A DNA stretch of 64,000 nucleotides from Microbacterium sp. 4R-513 (GCF_011046485.1 NZ_CP049256.1:62001-126000), one strand, 5' to 3'; positions 43,886-53,435 are shown, counted from the first letter of the stretch. Program-made: numbers and translations. Notes: a model not told the origin generated them from the letters alone.

Positions 43886-45118
43886 TTCGGCGCCCCCTTG
43901 TCCTGCCGTCCCTGCTCCCGCTCCTGCATGCGCTGCAGTGCCCGCTGCCGGCGCGTGGGCGGCGGATTGCGCTTCACCTTGACGGCGGCGACGGAGTCGG
44001 CCACCTCGCTCATCGCGTTGGCGGCGTTGACCTCGTTGCGGCGCGAGCGCAGGAACAGGCCCGCGACGACCGCGAAGGCGAGAACCGCGTCGATCGCGAT
44101 GCCCCACCCGCCGAGCCAGACGACCAGGAGCGCCGCGAAGGCGCCGACGGCGCCCGACGCGGGGAGCGTGAGGAGCCAGCCCACCACGATGCGGCCGACG
44201 GTGCGCCACCGCACCTTCGAACCGCGTCGGCCCAGACCCGAGCCGATGACCGAGCCCGACGCGACCTGCGTCGTGGAGAGGGCGAAGCCGAGGGCGCTCG
44301 ACGAGAGGATCGTCGCCGCGGTGGATGCCTCGGCCGCGAAGCCCTGCGCCGGCTTGACCTCGGTGAGCCCCTTGCCAAGCGTGCGGATGATCCGCCAACC
44401 GCCCGTGTAGGTGCCGAGCGCGATCGTGATGGCGCACGCGAAGATCACCCACGTCTGCGGCTCGGGACTCGTCTGCCAGCCGACGGCGATGAGCAGCAGC
44501 GTGATGATGCCCATCGTCTTCTGGGCATCGTTCGTGCCGTGGGCGAGCGCGACGAGAGACGAGGTGAAGATCTGGCCGACCCGGAAGCCGTCGCGCCCGT
44601 CGGGCCGCCCGTCGTAGCGCCGCGTGATGACGTAGGCCAGCTTCGTCGCGGCGAAGGCGATGATCCCCGCGGTGAGGGGGGGCGATGATCGCGGGAAGCA
44701 CGACCTTGGAGAAGACGACGCTGAAGTCGATCGCCATGAAGCCGACGCCGACGATCGTGGCGCCGATGAGTCCGCCGAACAGCGCGTGCGAAGAGCTGGA
44801 GGGCAGCCCCAGAAGCCACGTCAGCATGTTCCACGTGATGGCGCCGATGAGCCCCGCGAAGATGATCGCCGGGAACAGGGAGGACGAGATCTGATCCTCG
44901 TAGATGATCCCGCCGGAGATCGTCTTGGCGACCTCGGTCGACAGGAACGCGCCCGCGAGGTTGAGGAGTGCGGCCAGGAGCACGGCGACCTTGGGCTTGA
45001 GGGCGCCGGTCGCGATCGGCGTCGCCATCGCGTTCGCCGTGTCGTGAAATCCGTTGGTGAAGTCGAAGAACAGTGCCAGTGCGATGACCAGCACCACGAG
45101 CAGGGCTGCGGTTTCCAC
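43882..45118 (-). pseudogene. PIT family inorganic phosphate transporter, frameshifted
   Basis: Low-affinity phosphate transporter of the PIT family. N-terminal half from the GTG at 45118 has FDFTNGFHDTANAMATPIATG and LPSSSSHALFGGLIGA. The C-terminal half, in another frame, has LVALAHGTNDAQKTMGIITL and ends in a basic tail. The halves meet at the G7 run 44676-44682; dropping one base joins IIAP to LTAGIIAFAATKLAY in one continuous protein of about 411 residues. GGAAAG precedes the start. Either a real null allele or a homopolymer error. Confidence 0.88.
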
Positions 45119-45284
45119 CGTTCGCTTTCCGTAGAGTTGCTTCAGAAGGGTTTGCCGACGCGATCGGCGTGCGAACGAAAAGTTCGGCGGGGTTTCATGC
45201 TCCGTTAACCGAGCCAGGAGGTATCCTCGCACATCCTTCGGATATCGGATAACCCTGCCGCGACCCCTCCGGATGCGCCTCGGA

Positions 45285-45290
45285 TAGCGT
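45285..45290 (+). promoter_or_regulatory. Leaderless -10 box of oligopeptidase gene
   Basis: TAGCGT, six-base spacer GGTGAC, then GTG at 45297. Confidence 0.5.
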
Positions 45291-45296
45291 GGTGAC

Positions 45297-47435
45297 GTGA
45301 CTGTTCAGGACACGCCCGGCGCGGCATCCATCCCCCCTTCGACTCCCCCCGTCGCGGCGCGCAGATCCGTCTCGCGAACCCACCACGGCGACGCGTTCGA
45401 GGACCCGTACGAGTGGTTCCGGGCGAAGGAGGATGCCGACGTCATCGAGCACCTCGAGGCTGAGAACGCCTACACCGAAGCGCGCACGGCGCACCTGGCG
45501 GGGCTTCGCGAGCGCATCTTCGATGAGATCAAGAGCCGCACCCTCGAGACAGACCTGTCGGTGCCGAGCCGCCACGGCGACTGGTGGTACTACGGGCGCA
45601 CGGTCGAGGGCAAGCAGTACGGCATCCAGTGCCGGGCGCCGCTGGCTTCGGCCGAGGATTGGACCCCGCCCGAGCTCTCCCCCGACACCGAGGTGCCCGG
45701 CGAGCAGATCCTCCTCGACGGCAACATCGAGGCGGAGGGGCACGAGTTCTTCTCGCTGGGGAGCTTCGAGGTCTCGAACGACGGCCGTCTCATGCTGTAC
45801 GGCGTCGATGTCGCCGGCGACGAGCGCTACACGATCCGCGTGCGCGATCTCGTGACGGGCGAGCAGCTGCCCGATGTCATCGAGGGCACCTTCGCGGGAG
45901 CCGGCTTCTCCCCCGACGGACGCTTCATCGTCTACTCGACCGTCGACGATGCGTGGCGCCCCGACACCGTGTGGCTGCACGAGCTCGGCACGCCCGTGGC
46001 CGATGACGCCAAGCTCTTCCACGAGCCCGACGAGCGGTATTGGGTCGGCGCCGGCTTCACGCGCAGCGATCGCTACCTCGTGATCGGGCTCGGCTCGTCG
46101 ATCACCTCTGAGGAGTGGATCCTGGACGCCGACGACCTGCGCGGTGAGCCGCGCGTCGTGTGGCCGCGGCGCGAGGGCGTCGAGTACGAGGTGCACGACG
46201 CCGTCGTCGACGGCGAGGGCGTCTTCTACGTCGTCCACAACGACGGAGCCCTCGACTTCGAAGTCGTGCGGGTCGCGGCATCCGATCCGGCCGGTGCTCG
46301 CGAGGTCGTCGTCCCGCACGAACCGGGCCGGCGGATCCTCGGCATGTCGACCTTCCGCGACTGGGGCGTCGTCGCCTACCGACGCGGGGGCCTCGCGCGC
46401 CTCGGCCTGCTCGACTACGCCCGCGGCTCGGTCACCGAGCTCGAGTTCGACGAGCCGCTCTACGCCGTCGGCGGCGGCGGCAACCCCGAGTGGGCTCCTC
46501 CCCTGCTGCGCATCGGCTATGGGTCGTTCACGACGCCGAGCACGGTGTACGACTACGAGATCGCGACGGGTGAGCTGCTGCTGCGCAAGCGCCAGCCGGT
46601 CCTCGGCGGCTACGAGCCCTCCGACTACGGACAGGAGCGCGTCTGGGCGACCGCGCAGGACGGGACCCAGATCCCGATCTCGCTCGTCTGGAAGCGCTCG
46701 TTCGGCGACCCCGGCTCCGCGCCCCGGCCGGTCCACCTCTACGGCTACGGGTCGTACGAGCACTCGATCGAGCCCGGCCTCTCGGTGCCGCGTCTGTCCG
46801 AGCTCGACCGCGGCGTCGTCTTCGCCGTCGCGCACGTCCGCGGCGGGGGCGAGATGGGACGCCAGTGGTACGAGGACGGCAAGCTCCTCCACAAGCGCAA
46901 CACCTTCACCGACTTCGTCGACTGCGCCCGGCACCTCGTCGATAACGACTACACGTCGCCGTCGCAGCTCGTCGCGGAGGGCGGCTCGGCGGGCGGCCTG
47001 CTCATGGGCGCCGTCGCGAACCTCGCGCCGGAGCTGTTCGCCGGCATCCTGGCGGACGTGCCGTTCGTCGACGCCCTCACGACGATCCTCGACCCCTCGC
47101 TGCCGCTCACGGTGATCGAGTGGGACGAATGGGGCGACCCGCTCCACGACGCGGACGTCTACGCCTACATGAAGTCGTACTCGCCGTACGAGAACGTGCG
47201 GACGGATGCCTCGTACCCGAGGATCCTCGCCGTCACGTCGCTCAACGACACGCGGGTGCTGTACGTCGAGCCCGCGAAGTGGGTCGCGCGGCTGCGCGAG
47301 GTCGGTGCCGACGCGCTGCTCAAGTGCGAGATGGTCGCCGGCCACGGCGGCGTCTCGGGCCGCTACAACGCGTGGCGCGAGCGTGCGTTCGAGCTGGCCT
47401 GGCTCCTCGACGTCCTGGGCCTCGCCGACGCCTGA
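45297..47435 (+). CDS. S9 family serine peptidase (oligopeptidase B-like)
   Basis: Prolyl-oligopeptidase-family enzyme of 712 residues. A beta-propeller gate (about 75-410) is followed by an alpha/beta-hydrolase domain. Catalytic Ser is near 565 in EGGSAGGLLMG, His near 682 in AGHGGVSGR, and Asp is in the VTSLNDTRV region. HVRGGGEMGRQWYEDGKLLHKRNTF is typical of oligopeptidase B, which cuts after Arg/Lys in short peptides. No signal peptide, so cytoplasmic. GTG start in a leaderless setting. Array 2 follows the gene. Confidence 0.92.
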   Translation: MTVQDTPGAASIPPSTPPVAARRSVSRTHHGDAFEDPYEWFRAKEDADVIEHLEAENAYTEARTAHLAGLRERIFDEIKSRTLETDLSVPSRHGDWWYYGRTVEGKQYGIQCRAPLASAEDWTPPELSPDTEVPGEQILLDGNIEAEGHEFFSLGSFEVSNDGRLMLYGVDVAGDERYTIRVRDLVTGEQLPDVIEGTFAGAGFSPDGRFIVYSTVDDAWRPDTVWLHELGTPVADDAKLFHEPDERYWVGAGFTRSDRYLVIGLGSSITSEEWILDADDLRGEPRVVWPRREGVEYEVHDAVVDGEGVFYVVHNDGALDFEVVRVAASDPAGAREVVVPHEPGRRILGMSTFRDWGVVAYRRGGLARLGLLDYARGSVTELEFDEPLYAVGGGGNPEWAPPLLRIGYGSFTTPSTVYDYEIATGELLLRKRQPVLGGYEPSDYGQERVWATAQDGTQIPISLVWKRSFGDPGSAPRPVHLYGYGSYEHSIEPGLSVPRLSELDRGVVFAVAHVRGGGEMGRQWYEDGKLLHKRNTFTDFVDCARHLVDNDYTSPSQLVAEGGSAGGLLMGAVANLAPELFAGILADVPFVDALTTILDPSLPLTVIEWDEWGDPLHDADVYAYMKSYSPYENVRTDASYPRILAVTSLNDTRVLYVEPAKWVARLREVGADALLKCEMVAGHGGVSGRYNAWRERAFELAWLLDVLGLADA

Positions 47436-47477
47436 GTTTGCCGCCTCCGGCGGTTGACGCATCCTCCCCCCACTTGC

Positions 47478-47838
47478 ATGTCCCGAAGTTGGTCGCTCCG
47501 GCGGCGCGAAAGCGGCCAACTTCGGGACATAACCTCGTCGGCGGTGCGGCGTCGGCAGAGGCATCCCGCCCCCGAACTTCATGTCCCGAAAATGGCCGGG
47601 CCGGCGGCGCGGAAGCGGCCAGCTTCGGGACATCAAACGATTCGGCGGTGCGGCGTCGGCTGAGACATCCCTCCCCCACGCGCATGTCCCGAGATTGGCC
47701 GCGCCGGCGGCGCGGAAGCGGCCAGCTTCGGGACATCAAACTGTTCGGCGGTGCGGCGTTGGCTGAGACATCCCTCCCCCGCCTGCATGTCCCGAAATGG
47801 CCGCGCCGGCGGCGCGGAAGCGGCCGACTTCGGGACAT
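47478..47838. repeat. Palindromic repeat array 2 (4 copies, 103-base period)
   Basis: Four palindromes of 52-53 bases at 47478-47530, 47581-47633, 47684-47736 and 47787-47838, all starting ATGTCCCGA and ending CGGGACAT. Copy starts are exactly 103 bases apart. The 50-base spacers are themselves conserved (containing GGCGGTGCGGCGT and a CATCCC). The array lies between the convergent oligopeptidase and DUF559-like genes and stops nine bases before the latter. Confidence 0.92.
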
Positions 47839-47846
47839 CAAACTGT

Positions 47847-48773
47847 TCAACGGTCGCGCGTCGGTGACCAGCCGGCGCGGAGCAGGGCGGCCCGCACCTT
47901 CTGAACGGCTATGCCGCCGCCGCCGCGCATGTGATGCTTCATGATGCGGACGTGATCCCAGCCCTCGGCGCGGATGGCGTCCCAGCGGTCGCCGTCTTTG
48001 GCGAACTGGGCGGCATCGTCGGCATGGATGCGGCCGTCATATTCGGGCGCGACCCGCCACCGTGGATAGGCCAGGTCGAGCTCGGCGATCTGCCGACCAG
48101 AGGCGTCTCGCAGGATCCACGCCACCTCTGGCTCGGGTAGTCCGGCGCGTACCAGCATCAGGCGCAGTCGGGTTTCCCGGGGTGAGCGCACACCGGTCCG
48201 GATGTGCGGAACGGCGCGGCTGAGCAGCCTCCCGGGCACGTCGCCCATGACCGCGATCTCCTCCCGGAGCTGGTCGACCGTCGCGAGAGGCGACTCGCCC
48301 GCGACGAGGAAGTCGGCAGCGGCGATGAGGTCCTCGAGCCTCCAGAGGCAGCCGGCCTGACGCCACGCTCTGACCGGGTGCTCGACGGGAAGACCGGCGG
48401 GCCCCAACCCGACTTCCGCCTCGCGGAGCTGAAGCCGATGCCCGACCACCCCTTCCGTGCGTGGTTCGCGCGCGGGGCGGTGTGCCGATACGTGGAGGCG
48501 AACTCGATACGGCCACTCGGGCAGAGGCGCGCCGAGTAGGCCGAGCGCTGTGTCGTGGCTGAAGAACTGCCACGGCTTCAGGCGCGGCGCGTACTCGAGG
48601 CAGCGCTCGAGGAGATCCTCGGCTGCCGGCTCGGTCACCGCCGCTCGAAGGCCGTGGAACGGTGCGCGGAGGTCTGATCGGCGCAACCGGCTCCGGGAGA
48701 CGCCGAGAGCAAGTGCTGAAGGAACGCTGAAGACGGAGGGAAGTTCCGCAGGAAGTAGAACAGGATGACGCAC
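47847..48773 (-). CDS. DUF559/AbiEi-like protein between two repeat arrays
   Basis: About 308 residues from a GTG at 48773; the frame is open to 48848. The N-terminal region (LALGVSRSRLRRSDLRAPFHGLRAAV) resembles the winged-helix part of AbiEi-like proteins. The C-terminal part has the Vsr/DUF559 nuclease-like pattern with RETRLRLMLVRAGLPEPEV, AELDLAYPRWRVAPEYDGRIH and DRWDAIRAEGWDHVRI. The EYDG acidic strand fits a nuclease fold, but activity is unproven. It is bracketed by arrays 2 and 3. The start is uncertain. Confidence 0.75.
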   Translation of the reverse strand: MRHPVLLPAELPSVFSVPSALALGVSRSRLRRSDLRAPFHGLRAAVTEPAAEDLLERCLEYAPRLKPWQFFSHDTALGLLGAPLPEWPYRVRLHVSAHRPAREPRTEGVVGHRLQLREAEVGLGPAGLPVEHPVRAWRQAGCLWRLEDLIAAADFLVAGESPLATVDQLREEIAVMGDVPGRLLSRAVPHIRTGVRSPRETRLRLMLVRAGLPEPEVAWILRDASGRQIAELDLAYPRWRVAPEYDGRIHADDAAQFAKDGDRWDAIRAEGWDHVRIMKHHMRGGGGIAVQKVRAALLRAGWSPTRDR

Positions 48774-48881
48774 CCGGCCACTCTGTCTTCGCCCCTCGGG
48801 CTCACCCGGGCGTTCGGGCATCGATGGTGCGATCCGCGTCGGCCCCACGCTGTGTGGAGGAGGCCCCGGCTCACCGTTTGG

Positions 48882-49255
48882 TGTCCCGAAGTTGGTCGCT
48901 TCGGCGGCGCTATAGCGGCCAATTTCGGGACATGCAGGAGAGGAGCGAGGAGCAGAGGCCTAGCTCAGCGTTTGATGTCCCGAAGTTGGCCGGCTCGGCG
49001 GCGGTATAGCGGCCAATTTCGGGACATGCAGGAGAAGAGCGGGGACGGTGGATGCCTCGCCCGGCGGGCGACGCCAGCGCATGACGCCAGGGCGGGGCTC
49101 CGCGTTTGGTGTCCCGAAGTTGGCCGTATTGGCGACGCCAGAATGGCCAACTTGGGGACATGCCCGAGAGGAGCGAGGAGCAGAGGCCCCGGCTCAGCGT
49201 TTGATGTCCCGATGCTGGCCGCTTCGGCGGCGCCGGAGCGACCAACTTCGGGACA
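48882..49255. repeat. Palindromic repeat array 3 (4 copies)
   Basis: Four 51-base palindromes at 48882-48932, 48976-49026, 49110-49160 and 49205-49255, reading TGTCCCGAAGTTGG at the left arm and ending in GGGACA. Offsets are 94, 134 and 95 bases; the long one carries about 40 extra bases. Spacers share GAGAGGAGCGAGGAGCAGAGGC. Located upstream of the DUF559-like gene and downstream of pfkA, within a gene-free stretch of nearly 600 bases (48774-49368). Confidence 0.92.
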
Positions 49256-49331
49256 TGCCGAGGAGAAGGGACGGTGGATGGCTCGGCGACGGCACCGAGC
49301 GCGCAGCCGGGGGCCCGGGCGCGGCCGGGGC

Positions 49332-49351
49332 GCCGGCGGCGCAGCGCCGGC
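49332..49351 (-). terminator. GC-rich hairpin after pfkA
   Basis: Seven-base stem GCCGGCG/CGCCGGC, next to a CCGGCCGGCCGGCCGG run that abuts the pfkA stop. No U-tract; plausible terminator. Confidence 0.45.
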
Positions 49352-49368
49352 CCGGCCGGCCGGCCGGG

Positions 49369-50397
49369 TCAGCCGAAGAGGGCGGCGGCCTCGTCGTAGC
49401 GGTACTGGGGGACGCTGTTGAGCTCCCCGAGCGCGTCGGCGAAGGGAACCCGCACGATGTCGGTGCCGCGGAGCGCGACCATCTGTCCCCACGAGCCGTC
49501 CATGACCGCGTCGGCCGTGTGCAGGCCGAGGCGGGTCGCGAGGACCCGGTCGAACGCAGACGGCGATCCGCCGCGCTGGATGTGTCCGAGCACGGTGGCC
49601 CGCGTCTCGATGCCGGTGCGTCGCTCGATCTCGGGCGCGAGCACCTCGCTGATGCCGCCCAGGCGCGGGCGGTTGAAGGCGTCGAGGCCCTTGTCGCTGT
49701 AGGCCTCGTCCATGCCCGTCATGGTGAAGCCCTCGGACACGACGACGAGCGGCGCCCGGCCGCGGTCGTGCGCCTTGGTGACCTGGTCGACGATCTCATC
49801 GATCGACAGAGGCACCTCGGGGATGCAGATGACGTGGGCTCCCGCGGCGATGCCGGCGTGCAGCGCGATCCAGCCCACGTGCCGGCCCATGACCTCGGCG
49901 ACCATGCAGCGCTGGTGGGAATCGCCGGTCGTGCGGAGCCGGTCCATCGCATCGGTCGCGATGTTCACGGCGGTATCGAAGCCGAACGAGTAGTCCGTCG
50001 CGCGAAGGTCGTTGTCGATGGTCTTCGGGACGCCGAGGACGTTGATGCCGTCCTTCGAGAGGCGCTCCGCCGCCGCCAGGGTGCCCTCGCCGCCGATCGC
50101 GATGATGCCGTCGATCCGGTGCCCGTAGAGGGTCTTCGAGATGTTGTCGGCTCCGCCGCGCGGACCCTCGTAGGGATTGGTGCGCGAGGTCCCCAGGATC
50201 GTGCCGCCGACCTTCGACAGGCCCTTCACCTCGTGCCGCGTGAGCGGGAAGAAGTCGCCGTCGACGACCCCGCGCCATCCGTCGCGGATGCCGACGAACT
50301 CGAGGTCGTAGGTCGTGGTCCCCTTCAGCACGACGCCGCGGATGACCGCATTCAGTCCCGGGCAGTCGCCGCCGCTCGTGAGGATGCCGATCTTCAT
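49369..50397 (-). CDS. pfkA: 6-phosphofructokinase
   Basis: Phosphorylates fructose 6-phosphate in glycolysis; 342 residues. N-terminal ILTSGGDCPGLN is the nucleotide region. The phosphoryl-donor motif is GGEGT (102-106), with Gly105 at the position that marks ATP users. The catalytic PKTIDND carries Lys125, as in PPi-type and actinobacterial 'group III' enzymes. ATP is therefore the likely donor, with PPi less likely. MGRHVGW and GHIQRGGSPSAFDR are also seen. Monocistronic and upstream of array 3. Confidence 0.94.
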   Translation of the reverse strand: MKIGILTSGGDCPGLNAVIRGVVLKGTTTYDLEFVGIRDGWRGVVDGDFFPLTRHEVKGLSKVGGTILGTSRTNPYEGPRGGADNISKTLYGHRIDGIIAIGGEGTLAAAERLSKDGINVLGVPKTIDNDLRATDYSFGFDTAVNIATDAMDRLRTTGDSHQRCMVAEVMGRHVGWIALHAGIAAGAHVICIPEVPLSIDEIVDQVTKAHDRGRAPLVVVSEGFTMTGMDEAYSDKGLDAFNRPRLGGISEVLAPEIERRTGIETRATVLGHIQRGGSPSAFDRVLATRLGLHTADAVMDGSWGQMVALRGTDIVRVPFADALGELNSVPQYRYDEAAALFG

Positions 50398-50528
50398 GTG
50401 TGGTCCTTAGGTCGGGTGACGAATCGGCGCCGTTGCCGCCTCCGACACTATCGCCGGATGCCTCCGGCCTGCCACACGGCCCCCTCGGCCCCGCCCCACC
50501 CCGCGGTGGACCACCACACGAAGCGGAC

Positions 50529-50555
50529 GGCGAGCCCCGGCATCCGGGGCTCGCC
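50529..50555 (-). terminator. Terminator after the acidic microproteins
   Basis: Perfect 11-base stem GGCGAGCCCCG/CGGGGCTCGCC with loop GCATC, 13 bases beyond the stop at 50568. Confidence 0.75.
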
Positions 50556-50567
50556 ATCGGTCATCGG

Positions 50568-50765
50568 TCAGGGCCGGTCGTCGACCTCGCCCTTCGTCCC
50601 CTCGCGCGCCGCCCGCTCGTCGGCGTCGGCGCTGTCGACGGCGTTGTCGTCGATGTCCTGGTCGAGGGGACCCTCCTCTGTGAGACCGTCGTCCTCGGCG
50701 TTGCCGATGGCGGCGGCGCCCAGGGGGATGACAGTGCGTTCCGGATTGCTTCCGGGAATGGTCAT
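50568..50765 (-). CDS. Acidic microprotein, downstream copy
   Basis: 65 residues, strongly acidic, no hydrophobic helix. The C-terminal 30 residues (LDQDIDDNAVDSADADERAA and onward to EVDDRP) are almost identical to those of the next gene upstream, so the two are tandem paralogues. AGGAG lies before adjacent ATG codons at 50768 and 50765. Function unknown. Confidence 0.75.
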   Translation of the reverse strand: MTIPGSNPERTVIPLGAAAIGNAEDDGLTEEGPLDQDIDDNAVDSADADERAAREGTKGEVDDRP

Positions 50766-50793
50766 CATTCACTCCTCGCTGTTTGCGGTGAGG

Positions 50794-50964
50794 CTAGGGT
50801 CGGTCGTCGACCTCGCCCTTCGTCCCCTCGCGCGCGGCGCGCTCGTCGGCGTCGGCGCTGTCGACGGCGTTGTCGTCGACATCCTGGTCGAGGGGCTGCT
50901 CGTCGTCGTCGCGGATCGCGCCGAACGGCTTGGCGTCGCGTTCCAGGTTGCTTGGATCGGTCAT
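50794..50964 (-). CDS. Acidic microprotein, upstream copy
   Basis: 56 residues starting MTDPSNLERDAKPFGAIRDD and ending with the same acidic block as its neighbour (QPLDQDVDDNAVDSADADER to EVDDRP). GAGGAG precedes the ATG at 50964. It is short but real: the paralogue shares the same frame and stop context (28 bases of separation). No hydrophobic segment and no recognised domain. Confidence 0.75.
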   Translation of the reverse strand: MTDPSNLERDAKPFGAIRDDDEQPLDQDVDDNAVDSADADERAAREGTKGEVDDRP

Positions 50965-51015
50965 GATCGGCTCCTCTCACTCTGATCGCGACGATAGGAC
51001 GCCGCCCGGACACGA

Positions 51016-51058
51016 CGAAGGGGCTTGCCGAGGCATCCGCCCCGTGCAAGCCCCTTCG
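51016..51058 (-). terminator. Terminator of the SNF2 helicase gene
   Basis: Perfect 13-base stem CGAAGGGGCTTGC/GCAAGCCCCTTCG with a 17-base loop containing GGCATCC, 15 bases after the helicase stop. Confidence 0.75.
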
Positions 51059-51073
51059 ATCGGGCGTTGCGCC

Positions 51074-53231
51074 TCAGTCGCCGCCGAGCGCCTGGCGCAG
51101 CAGGTGCATGAGCGCCGAGAGCTGCACCGAGTCGCTCGACTGCGGGTCGACGGCCTCGCCGTCGAGCGCGCGGGCTGCAAGCCCCTGCTTGGAGTCGATG
51201 AGCTCGGCGATCTTCGTGTCGATCGTGTGCGCGGCGATGATGCGCCACGCCGTGACCGGCTCGTCCTGCCCGATGCGGTGGACGCGGTCGATCGCCTGCG
51301 TCTGCTCGGCCGCCGTCCACGACAGCTCGGCGAGGACGACGTTCGACGACGCCTGCATGTTCACGCCGACGCCGGCCGCCGTGAGCGAGCAGACGGCGAT
51401 GCCGACCGAAGGGTCGTTGTTGAACGCGTCGATCGCCGCCTGGCGTGCCGTCGTCGCCTGGTCGCCGCGAAGCGACACGGTCTTGATGCCCGCCGCGGCG
51501 AAGTGCGCCTCGGCCTGGTCCATGACGTCGATGTGCTTGGCGAAGAACACGACCTTGTCGACCGAGCGCTGGAGCTGCACGGCGTAGTCCGCCGCGAGCT
51601 GGGCCTTCGCCTGGCCGATCTTGCGGACCATCGTGAAGACGTTCTCGGCGCCGGTTCCGGCGGCCTTCGACTCCTCGAGCTCGTTGTGCGCGACGAGGCG
51701 GACGATGTCGTCGTCGATCTCGCCGGGCGCGAGGCCGCGATCGCCGCGGGCGTCGATGATCCGGCGGTACTTCGCCGCGAGGCGCTCGCCCAACTCGCGC
51801 TCGGCCTGGCGGATCGAACGGCCGAATTCGTCGTCGAGCTCGACCGGAAGGTCGGCGATGAGCTTGTCGGGCAGGTCGGCCGCGACATCCTTCTTCTTGC
51901 GGCGGACGATACCCATCGAGATGACGGCGTCGCGCGCCTCGGGATAGAAGGCCTTGTCGGCGGGCGTCAGGCCGGTCTCGTCGAGCTTCTCCATGAGCGC
52001 CGGACCGGGCTTCTCGCCGTTCGTCCAGCCGAGGAAGCGCCAGATCGCGTCGAAGTCCTCGACGTCGTTGATGAGCGGCGTACCCGTCAGGGCGAGCAGA
52101 AGCGGGTTGCGCACCTGCTCGCGGATGCGGGCGGCCAGGGCGAGGACGTTCTGCGAGCGCTGCGACGTGAGGTTCTTGATGAAGTGCGCCTCGTCGACGA
52201 CCATGCCCTTCAGGCCGATCGTCGAGAGCCACGAAAGGTGCCGGTCGAGGATCTCGTAGTTGACGATGAAGACGTCCGCGAACGCGTCGATGTTCTCGCC
52301 GTCGCCGTGGATGACCGTCGCGCGTCGCTGCGGCGTCCACCGCTCGACCTCGCGTGCCCAGTTCATCTTCACGACGTTGGGGACGACCGCCAGCAGCGGG
52401 TACGCGCCGGCGACGGATGCCGCGAGCACCGACTCCGCCGTCTTGCCCAGGCCAGGCTCATCGGCCAGGAGGAAAGTGCGGTGCCCGTCGCGGACGGCCT
52501 CGAGGAACCGCGACTGGTGGGGCATGACCTCGAGCCCCCCTCGGGGAGAGGCGGTCGAACTCGGGGATCTCGGGGAGCTCCATCGTGGCCGAGCCCCCGC
52601 CCGCGCCGGTCTCGAACGCCTTGTAGAGGGGGCCCATGAGCTCCCATCCGTCGAGGCGGCGCCGCGGCACCTCCTTCTGCACGCGCATGGTGAGGTCGGG
52701 CGCGAGGAACGGGTTCGACTCGAGGCGCGACTCGACCTGCGGCGGGACGACCTGGCGCTCGGCGAGTGCCGCCGGCACGACCGGAGCGGCCGCGGGGGCG
52801 GTGTCGGTGATGATGAGCTCGTCGGGCGGGAGCTCGGCCCCCGACTCGAGCAGCCAGTCGCGGCGCATGCGCCGTGCGACGGGCGACGCGGCCTGGTCGA
52901 CCTCGAGCAGCTGGATGAGGCTCGTGTCGCGGGCGGCGGTCTTCGCGAGGATCGTCGCGACGCCGTCGAGACGCTTGAGCAGCTCGGCCCGCGTGCCGTC
53001 GGCGATCGCCGTGTCGGACTTCACGCGGGCGCGCTCCTCGCGGACGAGGAACGCGATGACCTGGAACTTGACCCGGTTGGTCGGGCCCAGCTTGCCGCGC
53101 TGGGCCTTGGCCTCGACCTCGCGCACCTTGCGGGCGAGGATCGGGATGATGGGCGCTTCATCGTCGCGGCGCGACGGCGAAGGCTTCCTGCGCCGCGTCG
53201 AAGTCTGAGCGGCGGATGCCGTGGGCGGCAT
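51074..53231 (-). pseudogene. SNF2 family DNA-dependent ATPase/helicase, frameshifted
   Basis: SNF2-type double-stranded DNA translocase, SMARCAL1/HepA-like layout. The first part from ATG 53231 (GGAGGAGC upstream) is an accessory region of about 230 residues. The motor starts with MPHQSRFLEAVRDG, motif I DEPGLGKT, motif II DEAH, motif III LTGTP and motif VI QAIDRVHRIGQ. The two frames join at the C6 run 52535-52540 (G6 on the coding strand); dropping one base gives SPRG-LEVMPHQS and an intact protein of about 719 residues. Possible sequence error. Confidence 0.88.
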
Positions 53232-53435
53232 GCTCCTCCTGAGCGTAGGGTGCCGGATGCTCCGGCGACGACCGGTCGAGCGACCGGCTGGTCTGCACAG
53301 CTCCCGCGGGCGGCGCCGGCGCCGTCACGGACGCGGGATGGGATGAACCGACTCGGCGCCACTGGGACTCGCTTCAGCGAGACGCGGCGTCGGAGTCGGG
53401 ATCCCCGCGCAACAGTCTAGCGCGACGTGGGCCGC

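Noticed and set aside
45195..47636. 813-codon minus-strand open frame
   Set aside because: Antisense to the oligopeptidase gene and running through repeat array 2; composition is that of a shadow frame.
47478..49255. CRISPR array
   Set aside because: The palindromes are about 51 bases, the spacers are conserved and not unique, and no cas genes are present.
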